From CAZWDL01 sp964632995 (GTDB taxonomy: Bacteria > Bacteroidota > Bacteroidia > Chitinophagales > Saprospiraceae), in assembly GCA_964632995.1 (NCBI GenBank), contig CAZWDL010000152.1:1-14904 (forward strand): a stretch of 14,904 nucleotides of DNA, in the 5' to 3' direction. The notes under the pieces were generated by a model that did not search any database, was not told where the DNA came from, and saw only the letters and a list, made by a program, of their open reading frames with translations. The position numbers were made by a program, and so were the translations under genes. Of the stretch, positions 1-6,281 are shown piece after piece; positions within the stretch are counted from its first letter, which is position 1; the number at the start of each line of letters is the position of its first letter.

Positions 1-103
1 ACGAGTACCTTTTCAAGATTTTAGCAGGTTAGGGCTTACTTTGCGATTGCCCTGTTCACAACACCAAGAAATCGATTGGTGAAAATTTTGTACCTTATTC
101 GGC

Positions 104-244
104 ATGAGCTTGGGAAAATGGAAAGATTACATTTCGCTTCCGCTAAATATGACCAGCGGCAGCTACAACGCTTACTGGCCCATGCCCTTCCGGGAAAGGG
201 CGAGAATAGTAGTTTCCGAACGCTTTACCTTTAAACCTCTGTGA
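104..244 (+). pseudogene. Relic of a GH172/DUF2961-like gene (C-terminal fragment)
   Basis: A 46-codon stretch from ATG 104 to TGA 242-244 reads like the interior and end of a DUF2961 (GH172) glycosidase-type protein. It contains LGKWKDYISLPLNM followed by NAYWPMPFRERARI. From memory, the family carries a similar run: a G-D-F-F-G-like segment, then SLPL-M, then a (Y/F)WPMPF...ARI motif. Upstream in another frame (75-86) the residues I-G-E-N-F could be the remains of the preceding P-I-G-D-F element, so a frameshift near position 90 is likely. The fragment is far too short for the family (usually several hundred residues) and has no plausible start, so I call it a relic. The family assignment rests on recalled motif similarity only. 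It could also be the tail of a gene broken upstream of the window. Confidence 0.45.
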
Positions 245-274
245 TGCTCTGTGACTCCTCCGTGTAACTCTATG
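236..274. repeat. Short CTCTGTGA-type repeat after the GH172 relic
   Basis: The octamer CTCTGTGA occurs at 237-244 and 247-254, a 10-base period, and is followed by the degenerate continuation CTCCGTGTAACTCT. The first copy overlaps the TGA that ends the GH172-like relic. Read on the other strand it also lies about 30 bases beyond the stop codon of the mutarotase-like lipoprotein gene, so it sits at the 3' edge of two coding remnants. This matches the stop-proximal repeats elsewhere in the window. The remaining bases 1-103 and 275-304 hold nothing else I can support. Confidence 0.5.
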
Positions 275-304
275 AAAAAAAATTGGCGTGTCCTCAAAAA
301 TTAG

Positions 305-1285
305 TTACTCCACAAACAGCGTATACTCCGACACCCACCGTTCCTCCTCCCCCGGCGCCACCGACAGCCAGATGAAATTCTCGGGACACAGCGTCGTCTT
401 GCAGGTCCAGAAAGCCATGCGGTACACGGGCTTATCGACCGTGAAGGTGACGCCGGCGCCCGTTTTTTGATTGACGACCGTCACCTCGTGGTCTTCCACG
501 GCGTCGCCGTAGCCGCGCAGCTCCACAAAGACGTTTTCACCCTCCTCTACCTTTTTCAGGAAGTTGATGCTTTTGTCTTCAATGGCCACTAGCCCTTTCA
601 GGTCGCTGTCGGTGGAGATTTTGTATGGAAAGCTGACCTGGAAAGCCGGCCCGCTTTGTTCCCCGTCGATCATAAAGAAGTTGTGGTTGAACTGATCGGT
701 TTCGATGGGCTTTTCGCCGGTGTTCTGCAGGGCGTGCTCGATAAGGAAACCGTCTTCCTTCAGCCGGACCGTTTTGGTGTACACATATCCATATCCGAAA
801 TCGCTGTTGATCTCGTGGCGGAAGCTGATCCAGTCGTCGCCCTGTTCTACTGTCCATTTGCCGTGGTCCAGAATGGGGTAGGTTCCCATCCAGTCGTAGG
901 ATTTTTCGTTGCCTTTCTTCAGGATGCCGACGCCGATTCTAATAAAGGGATCGCCTGCCTCCGCCTCCTCATAGCCCAGCCCGGGTTCGATAAATCCCTC
1001 TACCGGACCGGCGAGGTCTTCGTGGAAGGTTGGATCATGCGTGTCTTTCCAGTAGCCAAAGTATTCGTGCCCTTTGTATCGCACGCTCCCGATTACCCCC
1101 GACCAGTCGAAGCGGGTGGCGCGGTATAGGCCCTCGTCGGGGTCGGGCGGGTACAGGGTCATTTGTACCTGCTCGTTTTCAATGACGATGTTAGGAAACT
1201 GTTCCATATCGACTTGTTTTGTGGAGCTGCAGCCGGCCAGCAACAGGCATACTCCGAGTAATAGTTGCAGATTGGTGTTTCTCAT
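305..1285 (-). CDS. Lipoprotein with galactose-mutarotase-like fold, function unknown
   Basis: The 326-residue product begins with a lipoprotein signal peptide: MRNTN, a hydrophobic run, then the lipobox LLAGC with Cys at about residue 19. It is therefore expected to be lipid-anchored in the envelope. The remainder resembles aldose-epimerase/galactose-mutarotase-superfamily beta-sandwich proteins. Landmarks are TRFDWSGVIGSVRYKGHEYF near residue 60, a YVYTKT strand, then an IEHALQNTG-IETDQFNHNFFMIDG stretch near residues 180-210 that supplies histidines and acids in the sugar-site region. TTLCPENF near the C-terminus also fits a recurring family of uncharacterised Bacteroidota and Planctomycetota proteins. 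Specific activity is unknown, so I give no symbol. The ATG at 1285 is chosen because the signal peptide starts there. There is no Shine-Dalgarno sequence, as is usual in Bacteroidota. It is a single-gene unit, with a hairpin just upstream of the start. Confidence 0.85.
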   Translation of the reverse strand: MRNTNLQLLLGVCLLLAGCSSTKQVDMEQFPNIVIENEQVQMTLYPPDPDEGLYRATRFDWSGVIGSVRYKGHEYFGYWKDTHDPTFHEDLAGPVEGFIEPGLGYEEAEAGDPFIRIGVGILKKGNEKSYDWMGTYPILDHGKWTVEQGDDWISFRHEINSDFGYGYVYTKTVRLKEDGFLIEHALQNTGEKPIETDQFNHNFFMIDGEQSGPAFQVSFPYKISTDSDLKGLVAIEDKSINFLKKVEEGENVFVELRGYGDAVEDHEVTVVNQKTGAGVTFTVDKPVYRMAFWTCKTTLCPENFIWLSVAPGEEERWVSEYTLFVE

Positions 1286-1301
1286 GGAATGTTAAGATAG
1301 G

Positions 1302-1326
1302 GAATAGGGCCATATTGGCCCTATTC
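1302..1326. promoter_or_regulatory. Perfect 10-bp hairpin upstream of the mutarotase-like gene
   Basis: GAATAGGGCC (1302-1311) and GGCCCTATTC (1317-1326) are perfect inverted repeats separated by ATATT. The hairpin ends 17 bases before the start codon at 1285. On the plus strand it is followed by ATTTTTT, like a rho-independent terminator, but no intact plus-strand gene lies upstream. For the minus-strand gene it would fall in the leader, as an operator or a 5'-UTR stem. Which of these applies cannot be told from sequence. Confidence 0.5.
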
Positions 1327-1802
1327 ATTTTTTAAAATTATAAAAATAAGCGTCTATCTCTCCTTGGGGTTAGTTACCGTTATCGTATCAAACGTTAATA
1401 ATCTAAGTTAAGTGGAAAAATTATTTGAAAATTGCTGATTGTAACGTTCTGCGTAGCTGCAAACGCCTCCCTCTCGTTCTACGCTCTTTAACTTCGAAAT
1501 ACGGATTCACTGTTATGTGGCTTCATTGCCGGGAATGAAGGAAATCCTTGTGGAGTTACTTCTACCTCACCTCTAGTTCTTTTGTGGAAACCCTCAATAG
1601 CACGGGGGAGAAGAAGCCGCGTAGCAACGGCATAATTAATCTGGTGAAAGGGAACAGCAAGGTGTAGAAATTTACCCAACCACAGCTGGGCGGACGCTCG
1701 GCCAACAGTAGGATTGCTACGGTGAACCGGTCGGCAGGCAAGATCCCAGGAAAGCGAGACTGGATGTGATTAAAAAGGCCATGATGTGGAGGGTTAATAT
1801 GC
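1327..1802. other. Gene-poor region with no supported gene
   Basis: This stretch is AT-rich near 1327-1440 and mixed further on. The minus-strand ORFs here (up to about 100 codons) have no signal, motif or family resemblance and contain runs of unlikely composition. On the plus strand about 40 codons around 1548-1670, with a peptide beginning W-S-Y-F-Y-L-T and a stop soon after, look mildly protein-like and could be another gene remnant, but I cannot assign them. The hydrolase relic begins right after this region, so decay of a larger locus is plausible. Confidence 0.4.
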
Positions 1803-2078
1803 TTGATATTATTTTTTGCCGGCTGTATGGAAAAGAACAGGGATAATTCTGATGCAAATGGGGACAAAAGCCTTCATAAAGAAAAAAATCAGGAGGGCAG
1901 CTATTCCCGTTTAACCGTCGATGATCCTATCCGCGATATTGTGCGCCATCCTGCTTTTAAAGGATTTACTCAGCATTACTACCGTGGAATGATAACCGCC
2001 GCTACTACGACGTGCCGTTGTCGAATGTCGGTATCCTTATGCCTTATCATAGTCACGTACGACCTGAAACCGTTGTAT
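1803..2078 (+). pseudogene. 5' fragment of an alpha/beta-hydrolase-family lipoprotein gene, frameshifted and truncated
   Basis: From about 1803 the plus strand encodes a lipoprotein-like N-terminus (ILFFAGC lipobox), a polar linker, then DDPIRDIVRHPAFKGFTQH. At position 1976 the frame must slip by one base. The next frame continues as LLPWNDNRRYYDVPLS, then NVGILMPYHSHVRPETVV, ending near 2078. Joined, these match my recollection of the N-terminal region of secreted alpha/beta-hydrolase (dienelactone-hydrolase/Aes-like) proteins: HPAF-GF, LLPWDDN--YYD and MPYHSH. Restoring one T in CATTACTAC gives uninterrupted homology, so a single-base deletion is the simplest explanation. The catalytic half (GxSxG and beyond) is absent, because the sequence changes abruptly into repeat and cyclase code. 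The original start is unclear: an in-frame TGA lies at 1782-1784, and either TTG 1803 or an ATG in another frame upstream may have served. Confidence 0.6.
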
Positions 2079-4474
2079 TGTTCCGAATTCCGTCCGCCCT
2101 CACTCCGTTCGGGATGGGTAAAACTTCCGACTTCCGAAAATCCGCGCTCCGTTTCCCGTAAATGCAGCGTAATACCTTCCCCTTCAAATAAGTGGTTACT
2201 TTCTTCTATTACCTTTTTAAATGCGCCGGCCCGTTTTTCCTGCCTGTCTGCGAGCTCATTCTGGATGCGCCGGAATTCAGGAGCCTCCCGGATATTCTCC
2301 AGGAGGGGATCGTTTTCCAAATACCACAAATTGACGAAGCCTCGGTGATAGGCGCTGTCCAGCCACATCAGCGCTTCTTCCCGGTTGCCGAGGAAGGCGT
2401 TCGTGGCGGCAAGGTCATAATAAAACCCTCTGTTCATCCAGGCGCCGTATCCCCGGATTTTTTGCTGACGTTCAAGATCCAGTTTACGTTGTTCTTTCAT
2501 GAGCCTGACGGCAGCCAGGGTGTCTCCTTGTAAATAGCGAACATATCCCAAACGGTGTCTGAAAGGAATGTACTGAGACGTGTCGGGAAACTGAGGCTCA
2601 AGGTCTTCATACATGGACCAATACCTGGCGGCGCTTTGCAGCTCCCCCATTAAAAGATTTATCCAGGCCATCAGGTCGATGGATTCCTGGTCAAGTGGGG
2701 CGATCTCCAGCGCACGGGATAGTATTTCTTCCGCCTTGTCATATTGTCCCTGGAAGCGATACAGCTGAGCGAGGCGATGATGAGGCAACCCCCATCCGGG
2801 GGCCAGATCGATGGCCTCCTGGTAGAACTCTTCTGCTTTTTCGTAATCGTTCATCATCCGGATGTATATATCCCCCCATCTGAGATGATATTCCGGGTCC
2901 TGAATGGAAAATCCTCTTTCAATCGATTTAATGATCATTAAGGCGCCTTTCTCAAATTTGCCCTGCTCAAGGTAATGATAACCCAGTCTCTGCAGGATAT
3001 CCGGATTCCCTGGTTCCAGATCGAACGCCTTTTCAAGGTTATTTTGTGCCAATTCCGCTTTTCCATCCTGAATGGTCAATATATTACCCCGGAGCAGGTA
3101 GGCCTCCGCGAGGGTGGAATCGAGATTGGTCGCCAGCTCGCTCATTTGAAGCGCCTGATCGATCCAGATTTGGGTAGGCACGCCGTAATCTCTCATTCCG
3201 TAATGCAGGATATTCCCTTTCAATACATAAGCACGCGCATAGGAGGGGTCTGTCCTAATTGCCCGTTCGACCAATCGCAAGGCATTTTCCAGGTCTTCTT
3301 CATCATTCCAGTTCCGCCAGATGTCACGGGCTCTAAGCACGTAATCATAGGCGGTAATATCTGTTGGTCGTCTCCTCCCTTCCCGTCCACCCCAGATATG
3401 ACGTCTTTCCTCATTAGAAAGCTTAGCTTCCAACACCTGTGCAATTTCAAGGGCGATTTCACTCTGGATCTGAAATATCTCCGTAATCTCCCGGTCAAAG
3501 GTTTCCGTCCATACATGGACATCATTTTTTGCATCGATGAGCTGGGCGACGATCCGGACCTGATTGTCCGCTTTTCTCACGCTCCCTTCAAGAATGTAGG
3601 AAACCCCCAGTTCACGGCCGATGACCGGCATAGCTTTACCGGGGTTTTTATACTGCTCGGTACTGGTCCTTGATTTTACTTTTAGTTCAGATATTTTGAC
3701 GAGATGACTGATAATGTCATCAGTAATGCCGTCACTGAAATATTCCTGCTGGGGATCGTCACTCCGGTTTTCAAAAGGAAGTACGGCAATAGATTTATCA
3801 CTCCGTTCCTCCCGGTCCCGGCCTTCTTCAAGAAAGAACAAACCATAAACCGCCAGGATCAGGATTATTAAACCGGTGACGGCCGCAATCCATGTAAATT
3901 TTCCCGGGGAGGCTTTTACCCGTCCCGGCATGTCCGCTGACTTTGGTACGGATAGAAAATCATTGGCCAGGGCGTATACCGGCACGGGATAATCCACGTT
4001 TTTAAGCCGGAAATTGCCCAGTGGGATCGTTTTTACTTCCGAATGATTCCTGACGAGATAATAGATCGTATCGGTTATCAGGATCGATCCGGCAACCCCC
4101 AAAGATTCTATTCTGGAAGCCATATTCACACCGTCGCCGAATACGGATTCCCCCTGTAACTTTATATCGCCTAGGTGAATGCCTATGCGTAAAGGAACCT
4201 TGGGGTCCTGAGTCAGCTCTTTTTGAATGTCAAGTGCGCATTCCACCGCCTCCAAAGCGGAAGGAAAGATGCTCAGGCTCCCATCCCCGTAGTATTGCAG
4301 CACGCGTCCCTTGTATTCCCGGGTATATTTTTCCAGGATGGACCGATGTCTTTCAATGGTGCGTAAAGCTTCGCCTTCATCTTTCTGCATCAATGAAGTA
4401 TAGCCGACAATATCGGTAAAAACGATAGCTGCTAACCTGCGATCGGACGAAGCTTGTTGTGGTTGATCTGACAT
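1979..4474 (-). CDS. Class III adenylate/guanylate cyclase with TolB-like domain and TPR repeats
   Basis: The 831-residue product has three parts. Residues ~10-170 are a class III nucleotide cyclase domain: RRLAAIVFTDIVGY with metal Asp21, YYGDG with Asp64, and FGDGVNMASR with Asp114, Asn117 and Arg121. A single membrane segment lies at ~193-215. Residues ~227-355 are a TolB-like/FlgO-like domain (KSIAVLPFENRSDD, then GSVR and VWTETFDRE). Tetratricopeptide repeats occupy ~375-745. It would be anchored in the inner membrane with a cytoplasmic cyclase that makes cAMP or cGMP. The usual substrate-selecting Lys four residues before the second Asp is Gln60, so base specificity or activity may be atypical. 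The last ~50 residues (from ~780) look acquired: a repeat translated as S-F-T-H-P-E-R-S-E-G-G, then the antisense of a hydrolase relic. Family members usually end soon after the last TPR, near residue 760 here. No operon partner is apparent. Confidence 0.9.
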   Translation of the reverse strand: MSDQPQQASSDRRLAAIVFTDIVGYTSLMQKDEGEALRTIERHRSILEKYTREYKGRVLQYYGDGSLSIFPSALEAVECALDIQKELTQDPKVPLRIGIHLGDIKLQGESVFGDGVNMASRIESLGVAGSILITDTIYYLVRNHSEVKTIPLGNFRLKNVDYPVPVYALANDFLSVPKSADMPGRVKASPGKFTWIAAVTGLIILILAVYGLFFLEEGRDREERSDKSIAVLPFENRSDDPQQEYFSDGITDDIISHLVKISELKVKSRTSTEQYKNPGKAMPVIGRELGVSYILEGSVRKADNQVRIVAQLIDAKNDVHVWTETFDREITEIFQIQSEIALEIAQVLEAKLSNEERRHIWGGREGRRRPTDITAYDYVLRARDIWRNWNDEEDLENALRLVERAIRTDPSYARAYVLKGNILHYGMRDYGVPTQIWIDQALQMSELATNLDSTLAEAYLLRGNILTIQDGKAELAQNNLEKAFDLEPGNPDILQRLGYHYLEQGKFEKGALMIIKSIERGFSIQDPEYHLRWGDIYIRMMNDYEKAEEFYQEAIDLAPGWGLPHHRLAQLYRFQGQYDKAEEILSRALEIAPLDQESIDLMAWINLLMGELQSAARYWSMYEDLEPQFPDTSQYIPFRHRLGYVRYLQGDTLAAVRLMKEQRKLDLERQQKIRGYGAWMNRGFYYDLAATNAFLGNREEALMWLDSAYHRGFVNLWYLENDPLLENIREAPEFRRIQNELADRQEKRAGAFKKVIEESNHLFEGEGITLHLRETERGFSEVGSFTHPERSEGGRNSEQYNGFRSYVTMIRHKDTDIRQRHVVVAAVIIPR
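2097..2136. repeat. Intergenic-type repeat translated inside the cyclase C-terminus
   Basis: CCCTCACTCCGTTCGGGATGGG (2097-2118) is a small imperfect palindrome (CCG-TT-CGG core). It is followed by the reverse complement of CGGAAGTCGGAAGTTTTACCC (2136 down to 2116). The latter matches 12098-12118, just after the TMTC-like stop, at 19 of 21 positions. In the cyclase frame the unit reads S-E-V-G-S-F-T-H-P-E-R-S-E-G-G, a peptide I recall as a frequent by-product of translated intergenic repeats. Its position between the end of the TPR region and the hydrolase relic marks the junction where the original stop was lost. Confidence 0.6.
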
Positions 4475-4564
4475 CAGGATAAGTTCTTAGTTGAAGATAC
4501 TACTTTAAAGGTTAAATGAAAGAAAAGTATTTGGGAAGGGGAAATTGAAGGATAATACGGGTTA

Positions 4565-4778
4565 GGTTCTAGGGTTCAAGGTTCAACGGTTGCCGCAACC
4601 TAGTACACTGTGTACTAAATTTTTCAACATTTTGAAGGGCTCTTTTTCCCTCACTCTTCGTTCCGTGCTCGCCTTCGTAGCTTAGGCTACGAGGCTCCGC
4701 AGCGCCTCGATTGAGGAAAAAATCCCCTCTTCAAAATGCTAACTAACTTAATACACAGTGTACTAGAACCCTAGAACC
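4565..4778. repeat. Long nested palindromic element between amidohydrolase and cyclase genes
   Basis: The outermost arms are GGTTCTAGGGTTC (4565-4577) and its exact complement GAACCCTAGAACC (4766-4778). Inside lies a hairpin GGTTG-CCG-CAACC (4588-4600). Then come the near-palindromic ends AGTACACTGTGTACT (4602-4616) and AATACACAGTGTACT (4750-4764), which are inverse copies with one mismatch. Further in are CATTTTGAAGGG against CCCCTCTTCAAAATG, TTTTTCCCTCA against TGAGGAAAAAA, and a central stem TCGTAGC-TTAG-GCTACGA (4675-4692) extended by GCC/GGC around one bulge. The whole looks like a ~163-bp imperfect cruciform or MITE-like element (4602-4764) flanked by a short repeat whose last base is shared with the amidohydrolase stop codon. 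It could act as a transcription terminator or mRNA stabiliser. No transposase is present. Confidence 0.75.
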
Positions 4779-6088
4779 TATTTCTTCAACCCCGGTTCCC
4801 GCTCCAGAAACTCGTTATACAGGCGAATGTGCCGGCTGTCGATCGGCACTTTCCAGCCGTTGATAAAAACGTGTGTGATTTTAGATTTCGTTTCGAAGGG
4901 ATCGCCGGTGGCGACGAAGAGGGTGGCGCTTTTGCCCTGTTCCAGCGAGCCGAGCTTGTCGGCTACACCGAAGATTTCCGCCGGAACGATGGTGACCGCC
5001 CGCAGGGCTTCCTCTTTGCCCATGCCGTAGGTGGCGGCGAAGCCCGCGTTGTAGGGCAGGTTGCGGACGTTCTCGGCTTCGTTGGTGCGGATGGCTACTT
5101 TCACACCGGCTTTTTGCATCTTGCCGGCGTTGGCGTAGGGCGCATCGTAAGGGTCGGAAGCGCGGGTGGGTGTGCTGAGCACCGGACCCGTGACGACCGG
5201 GATGCCGGCTTCGGCCAGTTCTTCAGCCACGCGCCAGCCTTCGGCGACGCCGGTAAAGATCACGTTCTCGATATTGCGTTTCTGAACCCAGTCGATCGCG
5301 TTTTTAATATCTGACTCCTTATCCACTTCCAGCAGCAGGGCGCCTTCTCCGCGAACGACGGGCAGCAGGGCCTGCATTTCGGGGTTGTACTCGGCGCTTT
5401 CGCCGTTGGCCTGGGCGGCCGAGTCGATGCGGTGGTAAAGGAGCAGGTCGTCCCAGATATCATTAAGCCGTTTCTTGGCTTTTTTTTCTTCCTTCTTCCG
5501 CTCTTCTTCGCTGCGGCGGTCCCACCAGCCACTGCGGCCGGTGCTGGGGAAGTTGAGCACTACCCCTTTGAAGCCGGCATACATCTGCTCGGGCGTGTAG
5601 CCCAGCAGGTTGATCAGAGAGGCCGTGCCCGGAAACAGGCCGCCGGCGGGCGCGGAGATCACGGTGGTTACTCCATTAACCCGCGTGACGGGAATGGCGA
5701 CGCCGTTGGGGTTGACCGCCGTCAGCGCCTGCATGTGTGGGGTGATTTCGCCGATCTCATTGTAATCCTGGGTCAGCGAAACGGAGCCGACTTCCGACAG
5801 GCCGAGCCGGGTACCGCCGTCGATCATGCCGGGATAGATATAGTGGTCGCTGCAGTTGATCTGCTCGGCGCCGGCGGGAATTTCGATGTCAGTACCAATG
5901 GAGGTAATCTCGCCGTCCTGGATGAGGATAGAACCGTTTTCGATGGTGTCATTGGTGACGGTGATCAAGGTGGCGTTGGTCAGGGCGTAGGCGCCTCGTT
6001 CGGCCTTGGCCACCTCCTGCGCCGATAGGTTCAGGTGGAACAGCCCGGCGAGAGTGAAAAGGAAAATGAATTTGAATGTATGTTGCAT
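4778..6088 (-). CDS. Exported amidohydrolase-like protein, metal site lost (pseudoenzyme candidate)
   Basis: The 436-residue product has a Sec signal peptide (hydrophobic core to ~20, cleavage after LSA, before QEVAK), so it is periplasmic. It keeps the amidohydrolase frame: an N-terminal beta-sandwich half (LITVTNDTIENGSILIQDGE), the YPGMID turn at 85-90, and the C-terminal LGSLEQGKSATLFV followed by HVFINGWKV. The catalytic ligands are missing. The HxH after PGMID is G92-T-R94. The position of the fourth His (H274 in the middle paralogue) is G280, and the metal Asp position is N336. A Lys/Glu-rich helix at ~193-207 is an insertion. It is the last gene of a three-gene minus-strand set, 192 bases after the middle paralogue. 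I infer a non-catalytic, perhaps scaffolding or substrate-binding, partner. The ATG at 6088 starts the signal peptide. Confidence 0.85.
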   Translation of the reverse strand: MQHTFKFIFLFTLAGLFHLNLSAQEVAKAERGAYALTNATLITVTNDTIENGSILIQDGEITSIGTDIEIPAGAEQINCSDHYIYPGMIDGGTRLGLSEVGSVSLTQDYNEIGEITPHMQALTAVNPNGVAIPVTRVNGVTTVISAPAGGLFPGTASLINLLGYTPEQMYAGFKGVVLNFPSTGRSGWWDRRSEEERKKEEKKAKKRLNDIWDDLLLYHRIDSAAQANGESAEYNPEMQALLPVVRGEGALLLEVDKESDIKNAIDWVQKRNIENVIFTGVAEGWRVAEELAEAGIPVVTGPVLSTPTRASDPYDAPYANAGKMQKAGVKVAIRTNEAENVRNLPYNAGFAATYGMGKEEALRAVTIVPAEIFGVADKLGSLEQGKSATLFVATGDPFETKSKITHVFINGWKVPIDSRHIRLYNEFLEREPGLKK

Positions 6089-6128
6089 GATGAATGGTGA
6101 TTAACGGTTATAAAATGCCGGTTTAATA

Positions 6129-6281
6129 GTTTAGAAGTTTAGTCACCGCTCCTTCGGAGCGGTTGGTTTAGGAGTTTAGAAGATCTGAAAACGAAATTCC
6201 CGGTTTCAGACCTTCTAAACTCCTAAACAGCGAGCCCGACCGGACGGTCCGTAGGAAGGGCGAAGCGCTAAACTCCTAAAC
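6129..6281. repeat. Four copies of a 14-mer forming a 25-bp hairpin in the amidohydrolase gap
   Basis: The 14-mer GTTTAGGAGTTTAG occurs at 6166-6179, with one change at 6129-6142, and inverted at 6215-6228 and 6268-6281. The middle pair extends to 25-base arms (6166-6190 and 6204-6228, one mismatch) around a 13-base loop, a very stable stem. A separate hairpin ACCGCTCC-TTC-GGAGCGGT lies at 6145-6163. The last inverted copy touches the TAG stop (6281-6283) of the middle amidohydrolase, so on the coding strand the gene end reads directly into the repeat. Likely effects are RNA processing, attenuation between the two genes, or 3'-end protection. Confidence 0.8.

Noticed and set aside
1562..1867. 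Minus-strand ORF of about 100 codons in the gene-poor region
   Set aside because: It has no signal, motif or credible start, and it overlaps the lipoprotein-like start of the hydrolase relic on the other strand.
4565..4778. Integron attC site or CRISPR-like repeat
   Set aside because: There are no spaced identical repeats for a CRISPR and no recognisable R/L core sites or cassette structure for an integron.
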